The notes: generated by a model from the letters alone, not told the origin. DNA of 64,000 bases from Lentzea pudingi (GCF_014646255.1 NZ_BMNC01000004.1:388480-452479); one strand, 5' to 3'; positions 15,422-24,591 are shown, counted from the stretch's first letter. Translations and numbers: made by a program.

Positions 15422-17026
15422 TCACTCTCCCGAGGTCGTGGCTGGCTGGATCGCCTGGCGCAGGCGCGTCAGAAAGTGTGGGACGTCGGTGTGCGCGCCG
15501 GCGGCGAAGACGTAGAAGTCCGGGCGGGCCAGGATCGCCTGACAGCTGTGCGCGTCGAACCAGCGTTTGTAGTGGCCGTCGACGTCCTCGACGTGGCCTT
15601 GACCGGAGACGTCGGCAATGACGCCGCCGATCTGCCGAAACCACGACAGGTCGTCGGCATCGCACAACTCGGCTGGATCTCCGCCGAAGCTGAGCAGTTG
15701 CCATTCGCCGCCCACCACGTCGTCAAACAGACCCACCCGCTCGCCAACGCGAACACGGCCCTGCGGCGCCAGTCGCCCGTCGTTGTCCGCACTGGGATCC
15801 GTCAGCGACGGCTGACCGAGACGAGGATGGGGTGGTTCACGTGTGGCAGCACCAGGATCCTGCGCACGTAGCCTCATTTCGGCGTCGCGAGCTGCCGCCC
15901 GCTCGACGTCGAGCTCGCAGATGACCCGGCCCGCCGCTACGGCCTCGTCGATGATCTCGCAGACGTGCCCGGTGCGTTCCGGTCCATAGGTGTCCAGCAC
16001 CGCGGGCCGCGCGAGTCCGTGGTGCACCAGGCTCAACCGCCAAGAAAGAGAACGTGCGTCCCTGAGTCCCGAGCACAGTCCCTGCCCCAGGAAGGGAGGC
16101 ATGACGTGTGCTGCGTCCCCGGCGAGAAAAACGTTGCCCTCGCGCCAAGATTGAGCGCACTGCCCCTTGAAGGTGTAGACGGCGTGTCGCTCCAGCCGGG
16201 CACTCTCAGGTGTCACGCCCCAGGGCGCCATCAAGCGCCATGCGGTGTCCTGCCGCCCGAGTTCGTCCGCGGTGATGTCCTCGCGGCGCATGAACTCGAA
16301 CCGTCGCCGTCCCGGGCCGCTGTTCACCGCGGTCGCCGGTTGTGCCGGATCACAGTACTGGGTCACGAACGCCGTCCAGTCCTCATCGGACAGTGGCTGG
16401 TAGTCCACGACCAGCCAGTCGGCCTCGAAGCCCGAGTCCTTGACAGCGACACCGAGTTGCGAGCGCACTGCGCTGTTGGCTCCGTCGGCGCCGACGAGCC
16501 AACGGGCATCGACTTGCGCGAGCTCGGTCTGCTGATCGGTGCGGGCCAACCGGGCGGTGACTCCGCCGTCGTGCTGATCGAAGGCAGTGAACGTCCATCC
16601 ACGGTGGACGCTCACGCCGGGTGTCGTGCTCGCCAGGTCTTCCAGGGCCGCCTCGAGGTCGGGCTGGTAGAAACCGTTGGTGTTGGCCCATCCCGATTCG
16701 GCGACCCGGTTCCAGTTGATGGTCTGCAGGAGTTCGCCGTCACCGTTGCGGAACTCGTAGCCGCCGCGTTCGCCTTGTGAAGGCTCGAAGAGGTGGGCGT
16801 GCTCGGCCATGAACCCCGCGGCCTGCAGGATGCGGATCGCTTCGTGGTCGATCGTGCAGGCCCGAGGCAGCGGATAGCGCAGTGGCCAACGCTCCACCAC
16901 GGCGACCCGCAGACCGTCCCGTCCGAGCAAGATCGCGGTCAGCAGCCCGACTGGTCCGCCGCCGACCACCAAACAGTCGACTTCCCGCGGCGGAGGGGCA
17001 GCGTCCTGACCCACTGGACTCGTCAT
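15422..17026 (-). CDS. FAD-dependent aromatic hydroxylase, MhpA-like
   Basis: A 534-residue single-component flavoprotein monooxygenase of the PHBH/MhpA group. It carries the dinucleotide motif VVGGGPVG near residue 20, the DG motif VGADGANSAVR, and the FAD-ribityl motif FLAGDAAHVMPPFLGQGLCSG. A thioredoxin-like C-terminal region follows, as in MhpA-type enzymes. It would insert one oxygen into an aromatic ring with NAD(P)H. It is the first gene of the operon 17026 to 13055 and divergent from an FCD-GntR gene, with the motif ACCCGTATGTTTCGGGT between them. ATG 17026 was chosen because a GGGTGGG stretch precedes it; the longer frame upstream lacks domain similarity. Confidence 0.9.
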   Translation of the reverse strand: MTSPVGQDAAPPPREVDCLVVGGGPVGLLTAILLGRDGLRVAVVERWPLRYPLPRACTIDHEAIRILQAAGFMAEHAHLFEPSQGERGGYEFRNGDGELLQTINWNRVAESGWANTNGFYQPDLEAALEDLASTTPGVSVHRGWTFTAFDQHDGGVTARLARTDQQTELAQVDARWLVGADGANSAVRSQLGVAVKDSGFEADWLVVDYQPLSDEDWTAFVTQYCDPAQPATAVNSGPGRRRFEFMRREDITADELGRQDTAWRLMAPWGVTPESARLERHAVYTFKGQCAQSWREGNVFLAGDAAHVMPPFLGQGLCSGLRDARSLSWRLSLVHHGLARPAVLDTYGPERTGHVCEIIDEAVAAGRVICELDVERAAARDAEMRLRAQDPGAATREPPHPRLGQPSLTDPSADNDGRLAPQGRVRVGERVGLFDDVVGGEWQLLSFGGDPAELCDADDLSWFRQIGGVIADVSGQGHVEDVDGHYKRWFDAHSCQAILARPDFYVFAAGAHTDVPHFLTRLRQAIQPATTSGE

Positions 17027-17187
17027 GCGTCCCACCCAGCCGCGTCCAGCGCGGCGACCTGGATGTTCGGGACCGCGCCACCCCTGGACAGTGCCCGCGT
17101 CGAAGTCCGCTGCACCACAGCTCAGCCCTCCTGTCGGCTTTGACAGTGCTCGGCGCACGACTCAGACGTGAGCGGTGCCGATAAACG

Positions 17188-17204
17188 ACCCGTATGTTTC
17201 GGGT
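17188..17204. promoter_or_regulatory. Candidate GntR operator
   Basis: ACCCGTATGTTTCGGGT, with ACCCG/CGGGT arms, in the 226-base divergent region of the hydroxylase operon and the FCD-GntR gene. Copies of the core ACCCGTATGTTTCG recur at 24592 and (reversed) 27139, with a weak one at 38078. Confidence 0.6.
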
Positions 17205-17252
17205 AGTTTTGAATACTGGCTTTGGCGGTCAGCCGCTGTCAAGGGCTAAACT

Positions 17253-18038
17253 ATGCGTATGTTTTCGCGACCGCCTGGCCTGCCGCAGAACCTCGCCTCT
17301 GAGATCGAGGCGCTGATCGGCACCCGCGGCCTGCAGCCAGGAGACCGGATCGCGACTATGGAGGAGCTACGCACCCAGACCGGCTACGGCCGGGGAACCA
17401 TCGGTGAGACCTGCCGTCTGCTCTCCGAGCGAGGGATCGTCGACGTTCGTCCTGGGCGCGGTGGCGGCTTGTTCGTGGCGGCCGCCGGTCCGGTGGTGCG
17501 GCTGCGTCAGACGCTCTTGACGGTGCCGCAGGGAGCGGGCACGGTCGCCCACGCGATCGCGGTACGAGATGCGCTCGAAGAGCTCATCGCCGTTGAAGCG
17601 GCACTGCACCGGACCGATCGGGATCTGCGCGACCTGGACGTATGCCTCGACGCGATGCGACGGTCCGACGACCTCGAGAGCTTCCTGCAGTCGAACTGGT
17701 CTCTGCACGAGCGGATCGCCGACATCACTCCTAACGAGATCGCTCGCGCGGTGTACGTCTCGTTGATCCGAACCATCGCCGAGTTGTCGGTCCGCGCCGA
17801 CCCTGAGCGTTCGTCGACCTCGGACGGGTACCTCGTCGAGCGGTTGGCAGTGCACGAGGAACTCGTCGAAGCGATCCGCTCGCGCGACGAGGATCGCGTA
17901 CGAGCCGCGGTCGTGGCACATCGCGGCGACGCCTCGTCGGGTTCGCTGAACGAAGACCAGGAAGAGTTGCCCGCGACCGTCCGTGCGCACGGCTCCAGCC
18001 GTCTCGTTTTTGCCGAGGCGCACGACGTCCGTCCGTGA
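17253..18038 (+). CDS. GntR-family regulator (FCD/FadR type)
   Basis: A 261-residue regulator. The winged helix spans about residues 10-75 (EELRTQTGYGRGTIGETCRLLSERGIVDVRPGRGGGLFV), followed by an FCD ligand domain (AVRDALEELIAVEAALH, NWSLHERIADIT, VHEELVEAIRSRDEDRVRAAVVAH) with the usual metal-binding histidine pattern. FCD regulators typically sense carboxylic-acid intermediates and repress the adjacent catabolic operon. AAGGG lies 8 bases before ATG 17253; ATG 17259 is an alternative. Its probable operator lies at 17188. A second FCD-GntR gene is at 20984. Confidence 0.9.
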   Translation: MRMFSRPPGLPQNLASEIEALIGTRGLQPGDRIATMEELRTQTGYGRGTIGETCRLLSERGIVDVRPGRGGGLFVAAAGPVVRLRQTLLTVPQGAGTVAHAIAVRDALEELIAVEAALHRTDRDLRDLDVCLDAMRRSDDLESFLQSNWSLHERIADITPNEIARAVYVSLIRTIAELSVRADPERSSTSDGYLVERLAVHEELVEAIRSRDEDRVRAAVVAHRGDASSGSLNEDQEELPATVRAHGSSRLVFAEAHDVRP

Positions 18039-18148
18039 TCGCTGCTTCGGGATGGGCTGCTGACTCAGGTTTGGAACCGCTGGCCTGGTCCACAGTGGCA
18101 GCCCGCCGTGGTCAGTGGTGTAGCACCACCGACCACGTTCTCCCGGGC

Positions 18149-18871
18149 TCAGATGTCGGAGCGCGCCGACAACTCCGACGCAGCTCGCAGGATCCAGTTG
18201 TGGAACTCCACCGCGAAATGCTCCAGGTGGTGCTCGATCACCGTCGGACTGCACGAGGCTGGGAGAGTCACCGAGAGGCTGGCGGTGAACCCGCCCTCGA
18301 CGTCGGTGAACGCGTTGGCGATGCCGCCGATGACGGTGCCGTCCTCGAGCACCATGCGCGAGCGGCGGCCGTACGTCGAGTTCGGGTCTGCGGGCAATGT
18401 CGGCGCTTCCGGGCTCTTCGCCTCGTCCCACTCGCGCATGTAGAACGAGCAGATGTGATCGCCGAGAGTTTCGACGATGTTGACCCGGCCGCCGCCGGCG
18501 TGGATGGAGTAGTGCTCCGGGTGCCCGGCGAGCAGGACGTCCTCCCGCGCGAAGGCCTGTGAGAGCCAGCCCGTGAACTGCCCCGCGGTGATGCCGTGTG
18601 CGTGCAGCGTCGTTGTGCCTGTTGCCTCCTCGCCGGCCGAGCGCGCGACTTGGTCGCGCAGGTAGGCGTCACCCGCTGCGATCTCGTCGGCGAGGAGGTC
18701 GAGGAGGCGCTCACGGCCGAGCTTGGTCTTGAGCAGTGCGAGGGCACGTTGTGCGGAGCGGACCTCGAACCGATCGATAGAGCTGTCGTCCTGCTCGCCT
18801 GCCAGGCAGACCCGCCACTCGGACGCCGCCGTCGTGCTCTTGCTGCTGATGGTCTCCGTGTCGCTGCTCAT
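18149..18871 (-). CDS. Conserved-looking protein of unknown function
   Basis: A 240-residue soluble protein I do not recognise. It is distal in the operon 20820 to 18149, after an acyl-CoA-dehydrogenase-type monooxygenase. Notable stretches are TTLHAHGITAGQFTGWLSQA, LLAGHPEHYSIHAGGGRVNI and VETLGDHICSFYMREWDE, which have several His/Glu/Asp that could bind a metal. A GGAGG ribosome site lies 8 bases before the ATG. There is no signal peptide or membrane segment. It may be a decarboxylase, hydrolase or binding protein for the pathway; that is speculation. Confidence 0.75.
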   Translation of the reverse strand: MSSDTETISSKSTTAASEWRVCLAGEQDDSSIDRFEVRSAQRALALLKTKLGRERLLDLLADEIAAGDAYLRDQVARSAGEEATGTTTLHAHGITAGQFTGWLSQAFAREDVLLAGHPEHYSIHAGGGRVNIVETLGDHICSFYMREWDEAKSPEAPTLPADPNSTYGRRSRMVLEDGTVIGGIANAFTDVEGGFTASLSVTLPASCSPTVIEHHLEHFAVEFHNWILRAASELSARSDI

Positions 18872-18958
18872 GGTGGTCCTCCGTCGGGTGACTCGTGACG
18901 TCGTTGTCCTGATGCCGCAGGAGATGCGTACACGTGCGGGTGGAGCACAACGGCCCGT

Positions 18959-20296
18959 TCAGCCAGCGTTGCGGGCAGCGCTTGCAGCGGACCGGTTGAG
19001 GGTGGTGATCCCTGCGAAGTCGTGGGGCTGGATGCCGGCCATGAGGCGCCCGTAGTTCTCCGAGAGCGCTTCCAGGTTCAGCGCGCCGTGGAGTGTGACA
19101 ACGCGCGCGTCGCGCCACGCCCGCTGGATGTGTTCGAAGTCCATGATCGCGGTGGAGCCGGAGTTGCGCTGGAGCAGCTCGATCGCTTCGGCGCACCACT
19201 TGGCGGCGTAGGCAGTCTCAGCGAGAACTCGCGCGCTGAAGTGCTGCAGGTACTCCGGCGACGCGGGCGGGCCGGCGGCGGCGAGCTCGCCCAGGCGATC
19301 GGTCTCGGCCGCGTTGGCCTGTGCCATCAACGTCGCCGACCGGATCTTGCTGTGAACCTCGGTCAGCATGAGGTGCGTCAGCGGCGCTTCGAGCTGGTTC
19401 TTGTAGGTCGTGCCACGGATCGGCCGCCCGGCGGAGCGCTCGAGGAAGCGGGCCAGCGCGCCCTGGGCGATCCCGATCGACATACCGGCCATGAGGCTGA
19501 ACGCCCAGCCGAGCGAAGGCGCTTTCCACAGTGATCCGGCAAGGCCGTTGTCCAGGGTGCCGGCCACGACGTCGCGGAAATCGACGACGCGGTGCGCGGG
19601 GACGAACAGCTCATCGGCCGCGAGGGTGACGGACACACTGCCCGTGGCGCGCATGCCGGCGACTTGCCAGTCGTCGAGGAACCGCAGTTCGTCGCGGGGG
19701 ACCTGGACCCCGACGAGGTGAGGGCCGTCGCCGTCGTCGGCCATGCAGCCCAGGTTCGTGTACGGCGCCCACAGCGCATCGCTGCCGAAAGTCCACGGTC
19801 CACCGGAGACGATCCAGCCGCCGTCCACCCGCTTCGCGCGTCCCCGTGTCGCCGGGAAGTGGCTCGATCCGGCAACGCGGGGCCCGACCCACGCGGGGCC
19901 GTAGACCTCCTCCACGACCCTCGCGCCCGAGCCGGCCGGAATCCAGTTCGTCGAAGCCCCCACCCACACCGTCCACCCGGCCGAACCGTCCCACGACGAC
20001 ACCTCGGTGACGACGTCGAGCTGGTCGCGGACCGGGAGTTCGGCACCACCGAACTCCGCAGGGCTGGCGATGTTGAAGGCACCCGTGGCGTCGAGCGCGG
20101 CGATCGTCGCGTCGGAGTGGCGGCCTGCGCGTTCACCCTCCAGCGCGGCGGCGCGCAGGGTCGGACCGACCTCACGCACCTTCTCCAGGACAGCGGCGAG
20201 CGTGGTGGGCCTGTCATCGGTGACGAGCATCGTGGACTCCGTGTCGGGTCGATCGTTCAGAGGACGCAGAACTTCGCCGGCGATCTGGGTCGTCAC
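18959..20296 (-). CDS. Acyl-CoA dehydrogenase-type flavin monooxygenase (HsaA/HpaB-C2-like)
   Basis: A 445-residue protein of the acyl-CoA dehydrogenase fold, most like oxygenase components of two-component flavin monooxygenases (HsaA, DszC, p-HPA C2). Support includes the N-terminal helical domain, the SPAEFGGAELPVRDQLDV segment, the beta domain RVDGGWIVSGGPWTFGSD and MRATGSVSVTLAADELFVP, and a C-terminal four-helix domain ending ITTLNRSAAS. It would use reduced FMN to hydroxylate a substrate. No reductase is in its operon, so the one at 30818 or elsewhere must supply flavin. The GTG start at 20296 overlaps the TGA of the preceding gene (GTGA), implying translational coupling. A paralog is at 29561. 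Confidence 0.88.
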   Translation of the reverse strand: MTTQIAGEVLRPLNDRPDTESTMLVTDDRPTTLAAVLEKVREVGPTLRAAALEGERAGRHSDATIAALDATGAFNIASPAEFGGAELPVRDQLDVVTEVSSWDGSAGWTVWVGASTNWIPAGSGARVVEEVYGPAWVGPRVAGSSHFPATRGRAKRVDGGWIVSGGPWTFGSDALWAPYTNLGCMADDGDGPHLVGVQVPRDELRFLDDWQVAGMRATGSVSVTLAADELFVPAHRVVDFRDVVAGTLDNGLAGSLWKAPSLGWAFSLMAGMSIGIAQGALARFLERSAGRPIRGTTYKNQLEAPLTHLMLTEVHSKIRSATLMAQANAAETDRLGELAAAGPPASPEYLQHFSARVLAETAYAAKWCAEAIELLQRNSGSTAIMDFEHIQRAWRDARVVTLHGALNLEALSENYGRLMAGIQPHDFAGITTLNRSAASAARNAG

Positions 20297-20820
20297 CGGC
20301 TCGCCTTCACGGCGTTCAGGTAGGCGACTCGACCGGCTTCCGCGTGCTCACGTAGAACGTTGAGCTCCATGTCGGGCCGGTGCTCGGCGTTCGGCACGGG
20401 TACGAACGGGTTGCCGGTCCAGGCCTGCAACCGGCAGACGCGCCGCTGGATGCGCCAGCCGCCCTCGGTGCGGACGAGCTCGTCGTCGTACCAGCCGGTG
20501 CCTGTCCACGTGGGGCCGCCCTCGGCCGCCTCCCGGATGAGCAGCCAGTTTCCGTAGCTGAACGCGTTGGCACGATCGCCGTCGACGTGGACCAGTTGCC
20601 CCATCATCGTGTGCTGGTGGCTGTCCAGCGTTTCGTGGAACTCGGCGAAGGACCGCTTGAACTCCTCCAGGCCGATCCACGCGTTCCCGGCCGGACCGAA
20701 CTCGGCGGTCACGTCCTCGGAGAAGACGAGGTCGAACAGCTCCCAGGCGTGCGCGTCCAAAGCGAACCCGTACAGGTTGAGTAGCTCGGTGATCGCTGCC
20801 TTGTCCTCGGTGTTCGTCAC
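20293..20820 (-). CDS. SnoaL-like (NTF2-fold) protein
   Basis: A 175-residue NTF2-fold protein (KAAITELLNLYGFALDAHAWELFDLVFSED, MGQLVHVDGDRANAFSYGNW, GWRIQRRVCRLQAWTGNP), of the type found with ring-hydroxylating and two-component oxygenases. It is first in a three-gene operon. The upstream in-frame ATG at 20850 lies inside a 16-bp palindrome and has no ribosome site; GTG 20820 has GGAG 9 bases upstream, so I prefer it. Divergent from an FCD-GntR gene, which probably regulates it. Confidence 0.82.
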   Translation of the reverse strand: MTNTEDKAAITELLNLYGFALDAHAWELFDLVFSEDVTAEFGPAGNAWIGLEEFKRSFAEFHETLDSHQHTMMGQLVHVDGDRANAFSYGNWLLIREAAEGGPTWTGTGWYDDELVRTEGGWRIQRRVCRLQAWTGNPFVPVPNAEHRPDMELNVLREHAEAGRVAYLNAVKASR

Positions 20821-20841
20821 GCTGCCCGTCTCCGTCCCTTG

Positions 20842-20857
20842 CTGTGACATGTCACAG
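20842..20857. promoter_or_regulatory. 16-bp palindrome, putative GntR operator
   Basis: CTGTGACATGTCACAG is a perfect palindrome between the SnoaL-like operon (minus) and the FCD-GntR gene (plus). Beside it at 20859-20880 lies a tandem AATGTCT repeat that runs into GTCTAGAC. Either element could be the GntR site. Confidence 0.5.
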
Positions 20858-20983
20858 AATGTCTGTGGAATGTCTAGACTGGTCGTTGGGGGGTGTCAAG
20901 ACGGAAGTGGCAACCCGCTCGGAGGTACTCTGGTGGGCCCGGTGGTCCACCAGCACGAGGTAACGACCTGAGGGGCAACCCAG

Positions 20984-21697
20984 TTGACTGACGTGTCCGA
21001 CTCCCGTGTCTCGTTGAACGAGACGGCCTACCGCCAGCTGAGAGGCGACATCATCGCTTGCCGTCTGGCGCCCGGTCAGCGGCTCACCGAGAAGCAGCTG
21101 GCGGCTGACATGGGCTTCAGCGTTGCGCCTCTGCGCGACGCCCTCATCCGCCTCGATCACGAAGGTTTGATCCGCACCCTGCCTCGCAAGGGTTATCAGG
21201 TCACGCCGTTGACGCCGAAGTCCATCGACGACCTCTTCGGCGTTTGGGGGCTCGTCGGACCCGAGCTCATCCGGCTCGGCCTGCGCCAAGCGAGCCAAGC
21301 CCAGCTCGACGCGGCGCGGGAGGCGTTCGACGGACTGGACGCCCTCTCTCAGGAGCAGGGCGGATCACCGTCGGTCCTCCTCGACATCGACGTCGTCAAC
21401 AGGACCTTCGAGGTTCTGGCCGAGGCCACCGGCAACACCTATTTGATCAACTTCTTCCAGCAGCTCATGGGCGACATGAGTCGCATTCGCGCACTGCTGC
21501 TGACCTCGGATCGCACGAGCGCTGCGACGGGCCTGGCCGACCACTGGGTGCGCCACATCCTCGATGAGCAGGACGTGGACAAGGCCGCAGAGCACGCCAG
21601 GCGCTACATCGAGGACGTCCACCAGCACGTTCTCCGGGTCATCATCAGGTGGCCCTCGGTGATGAGCAGTGAAGTCAGTGTCCTCCCGCCCCGATGA
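20984..21697 (+). CDS. GntR-family regulator (FCD type)
   Basis: A 237-residue regulator. The winged helix spans about residues 10-80 (ETAYRQLRGDIIACRLAPGQ, RLTEKQLAADMGFSVAPLRD, RTLPRKGYQVTPL), and the FCD domain has LDIDVVNRTFEVLAEATGN and LADHWVRHILDEQDVDKAAE. It starts with TTG 20984, preceded by GAGGGG at suitable spacing. It is divergent from the SnoaL/monooxygenase operon and converges on the MFS transporter genes, so it probably represses this uptake-and-oxidation module. The ligand would be a carboxylic acid by family precedent. Confidence 0.9.
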   Translation: MTDVSDSRVSLNETAYRQLRGDIIACRLAPGQRLTEKQLAADMGFSVAPLRDALIRLDHEGLIRTLPRKGYQVTPLTPKSIDDLFGVWGLVGPELIRLGLRQASQAQLDAAREAFDGLDALSQEQGGSPSVLLDIDVVNRTFEVLAEATGNTYLINFFQQLMGDMSRIRALLLTSDRTSAATGLADHWVRHILDEQDVDKAAEHARRYIEDVHQHVLRVIIRWPSVMSSEVSVLPPR

Positions 21698-21723
21698 TCA
21701 CACCGACCTGACTCTGATCGGCG

Positions 21724-23001
21724 TCACTGTGCCGGTGAACGCGGTCCTGTGGCTGGTGTGACTGCGGTCTGAACGGGTTTCGGACGCGGTGCGGAAGGGG
21801 CGAAGAAGACGGCGAGGCCCGCGATGGCGGCCGCTGCGGCGGACAGCACCGCGATGCTTGCCAAGCCTGCCCCGGCGTCGACCAGAAGGCCGCCCAGGGA
21901 GGTGCCGGCTGCGGCGCCAACCCGACCGGCGCTCATCGTGAAACCCAAGGCGGTGGCGCGTGAGCGGTCGCCGTATCGCTCTGCCACGAACGCCCACAGC
22001 ACCGTTCCGACGCCGACACCGCACGCACCGGCGACGAAAAGCAGCATTGCGATCACACCCGCCGGCATCGCGGGCAAAGCGAGCAACCCGAGAGCGATCG
22101 CCGCGGCCACGTACAGCCCGCCGGTCACGACTCGGCCGCCCAGGCGGTCGGACATCACGCCTCCGAGCACCGCGCCCACCAGCGCCCCGACGTTGAGCAA
22201 CAGCTGGAACCGGAGCGAGGACTGCACGCTGTACCCAGCCTCGGTCATCAACTGCGGGAGCCAGACGGTGATGGAGAAGACCAGCAGAAAGGCAGAGAAG
22301 TTGGCCAGTGCGAACAGGGTGGTCGCCACGCCGGCCCGTCCCTTGAAGATCGCGACCCATGGACTTGTACTCGTGTGCCTTGTGCTCTGATCGCTGGAAC
22401 TGCGGAAACCGGGAGACTCCGGCAGCAGCCAGATGGCCAGCGGCACGACGGTCACCAGTGCGATCCCGCCGAGGGCGAACATGAACCGGAAACCCAGGTC
22501 CTCCAGGAGGGCGATGCTCAGCACCGAGGCCAGGATGGCGCCGACACCGAAGCCGGAAGCGGTGACGGTCGTGAGGAATGCGCGACGCCTCGCCGGGGCG
22601 AACTCGCTCACCAGCGCGATCGCGATCGGCGGAAGTCCTCCGAGGCCGATGCCGGCCAGGAAGCGGCACAACGCGAGCAGTTCGGGACTCGGTGCGACCG
22701 CCGAAAAGATCATCATGACCGAGAAGAACGACAGCATGCTGATGAAGCTCACGCGGCGTCCGGATCGGTCGCTCAACCAGCCTGCGGCCAACGCGCCGAC
22801 CACCATGCCCGCGAGAGCAGCAGACCCGATGAAGCCGACCTGCGCCGCGTCCAGCCCCCACTCGGAGTGGGCGAGCAGGTCGGGAACGGCGGATCCGTAG
22901 ATGATCAGGTCGTATCCCTCGAAGGCGGTGGCGAAGAAACCGAGGACTACGACCAGGTAGACCGATCTCGAAGAGGCGCCTGGCGAAGCGGATGCAGACA
23001 T
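21724..23001 (-). CDS. MFS transporter, aromatic acid:H+ symporter (AAHS) type
   Basis: A 425-residue permease with twelve predicted membrane helices. The motif GWLSDRSGRRVSF lies between helices 2 and 3, and the N-terminal FFATAFEGYDLIIYGSAVPDL carries the acidic/aromatic signature of AAHS carriers such as PcaK and BenK. It would import an aromatic or related carboxylate with protons. The ATG at 23001 has GGAGAG 4-5 bases upstream; the longer frame upstream is not transporter-like. It lies behind a second MFS gene in the same direction. Confidence 0.88.
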   Translation of the reverse strand: MSASASPGASSRSVYLVVVLGFFATAFEGYDLIIYGSAVPDLLAHSEWGLDAAQVGFIGSAALAGMVVGALAAGWLSDRSGRRVSFISMLSFFSVMMIFSAVAPSPELLALCRFLAGIGLGGLPPIAIALVSEFAPARRRAFLTTVTASGFGVGAILASVLSIALLEDLGFRFMFALGGIALVTVVPLAIWLLPESPGFRSSSDQSTRHTSTSPWVAIFKGRAGVATTLFALANFSAFLLVFSITVWLPQLMTEAGYSVQSSLRFQLLLNVGALVGAVLGGVMSDRLGGRVVTGGLYVAAAIALGLLALPAMPAGVIAMLLFVAGACGVGVGTVLWAFVAERYGDRSRATALGFTMSAGRVGAAAGTSLGGLLVDAGAGLASIAVLSAAAAAIAGLAVFFAPSAPRPKPVQTAVTPATGPRSPAQ

Positions 23002-23142
23002 GTTGCTCTCCAAAGAGGACAGGACACGAAGGAATCGGCGTGGTCGGTCGGGTACGGGGTGTGGACCGTGTTGGGGCGTACCGCTCCAGTTGTCGCTGTG
23101 CAGCTGACGAGACAAGTCGGTGGACGTACTCCAGCCGGGATG

Positions 23143-24372
23143 TCATCGGTGTGCGACGGCGTACCGGTACGGACCGAGGAACGCGAACAAGCCGGCGCAG
23201 CCCACGCACGCGACGGCCAGCACCAACATCGCCGGGCAGTAGGAGCCGTAACTCTCACGACTCATGCTCACCAGGAAAGGTGCGACGGCAGAGCCGAGTT
23301 GGAACACGGCGAACGCGATGCCGTAGATCTTCCCGAACGCCAAACGCCCGAAGTACGGCGGAATGAGATAGCTGAGGACGTCGAACTCGGCGCCGATCAG
23401 CAGACCGGCCAGTGCTCCCGCGATGATGGCCGTGGCCACGTTCGGCCCCGCGGCGAACAGCAGGAACGAGACCACGCCGCCAAAGAGGGCTGCTGACATC
23501 ACATAGGACACCTTGAAGTGATCCAGCAGCCAGCCCGTCACGATTCTGGCCACGATGAGCGCCACGCCGAGTGCGATCGGCATCAGGTTCGCGACGTTCG
23601 AGGGGACGCCGGCGTCGAGCAGCAGGCGGATCTGGTGGACGACAACCGACGAACCGATCATTCCCAGAAGCAGGAAGGCGGCCAGGACGAGCCAGAACGG
23701 TCGTGTCCTGGCGGCAACCCGCAGCGTGTCGCCGCCGAAGTGGACAGTCGTCTTACGCGGACTCGGTTCGGAGAGGAAAAAGAAGGCGACTGGGAACGCG
23801 AGGAGTGCGAGACCCCCGAGACCCAGAAATGCCCCGCGCCAGCCGAAGTTGGCGATCAGCACGGCGGTGACGATCGGAACGATCACCGAACCGATGCCGA
23901 CGCCGGAGTTCGCGATCCCCAGCGCCAGACCGAGCCTGCGTTCGAACCAACCCGCCGTGACGCGCAGGTAGGTCACCGGCCACAACCCCAGTCCGCACAG
24001 CGGAAGGAGGACCCACGCCAGGTAGAACACCGGCAAACTGTTGGGCAGCAGGGACATCGCTATCAGCGAAGCCCCGAAAGCCGGGGCACTGAACAGGATG
24101 AGCCGGCGGCCACCGATCCGGTCGACCAGAAATCCCAGAACCGGCGAGATCAGCATGACCGTCACGCTGAGGATGGACGCGCCCAGCGCAATGGCGGGCA
24201 CTCCCCATCCGAACTCCTCGTCGAGAGGGGTGATGAGGGCTCCGAAAGCCATGACCAAGAGCACGCTGGGGCCGAAAGTCAGCCCGATTGCCGACGCGAC
24301 GGCTGTCCGCCAACCTCGGTTGCCTGCTTCTTCGGCTACTTCGCGCAGTGCCACCGACTGGTCCGAACTCAT
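23143..24372 (-). CDS. MFS transporter, OFA/monocarboxylate-like
   Basis: A 409-residue carrier with about twelve hydrophobic helices. The loop motif GFLVDRIGGRRLIL and the helix 4-5 region RVTAGWFERRLGLALGIANSG are typical of the oxalate/formate antiporter and monocarboxylate-porter branch. It would move a small carboxylate. ATG 24372 has AGGAGA 6 bases upstream. It precedes the AAHS-type gene with a 140-base gap, and its promoter region contains the ACCCGTATGTTTCG motif at 24592, shared with the hydroxylase operon at 17 kb. Confidence 0.88.
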   Translation of the reverse strand: MSSDQSVALREVAEEAGNRGWRTAVASAIGLTFGPSVLLVMAFGALITPLDEEFGWGVPAIALGASILSVTVMLISPVLGFLVDRIGGRRLILFSAPAFGASLIAMSLLPNSLPVFYLAWVLLPLCGLGLWPVTYLRVTAGWFERRLGLALGIANSGVGIGSVIVPIVTAVLIANFGWRGAFLGLGGLALLAFPVAFFFLSEPSPRKTTVHFGGDTLRVAARTRPFWLVLAAFLLLGMIGSSVVVHQIRLLLDAGVPSNVANLMPIALGVALIVARIVTGWLLDHFKVSYVMSAALFGGVVSFLLFAAGPNVATAIIAGALAGLLIGAEFDVLSYLIPPYFGRLAFGKIYGIAFAVFQLGSAVAPFLVSMSRESYGSYCPAMLVLAVACVGCAGLFAFLGPYRYAVAHR

Positions 24373-24591
24373 GTGGATTCTCCTGACACGTTGCACGACC
24401 TCGGCCGGGTCGCCACGGGCAGGACGCCTCACTCCCGACCACTGTTCGAGATCGCCGTGCGCGCACTGCTTTGGGACTCATGGACAGCTCTCGGCATGGC
24501 ATGGCTCATCCGGCGCTGACTCCACGGCGAGGAGGTCATGCGGTGCCATCGATCTGTCCGCCAGGCGACGTGCTGGCTGGTTCAGCTAAAT

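Noticed and set aside
13055..17026. Biosynthetic gene cluster for a polyketide, suggested by SnoaL-like and FAD hydroxylase genes
   Set aside because: There is no ketosynthase, acyl carrier protein or other assembly-line gene; FAH and GntR neighbours point to catabolism.
17249..17266. Second copy of the GTATGTTT motif overlapping the GntR start codon
   Set aside because: Only CGTATGTTT matches and the bases encode the conserved N-terminus MRMFSR, so chance is likely.
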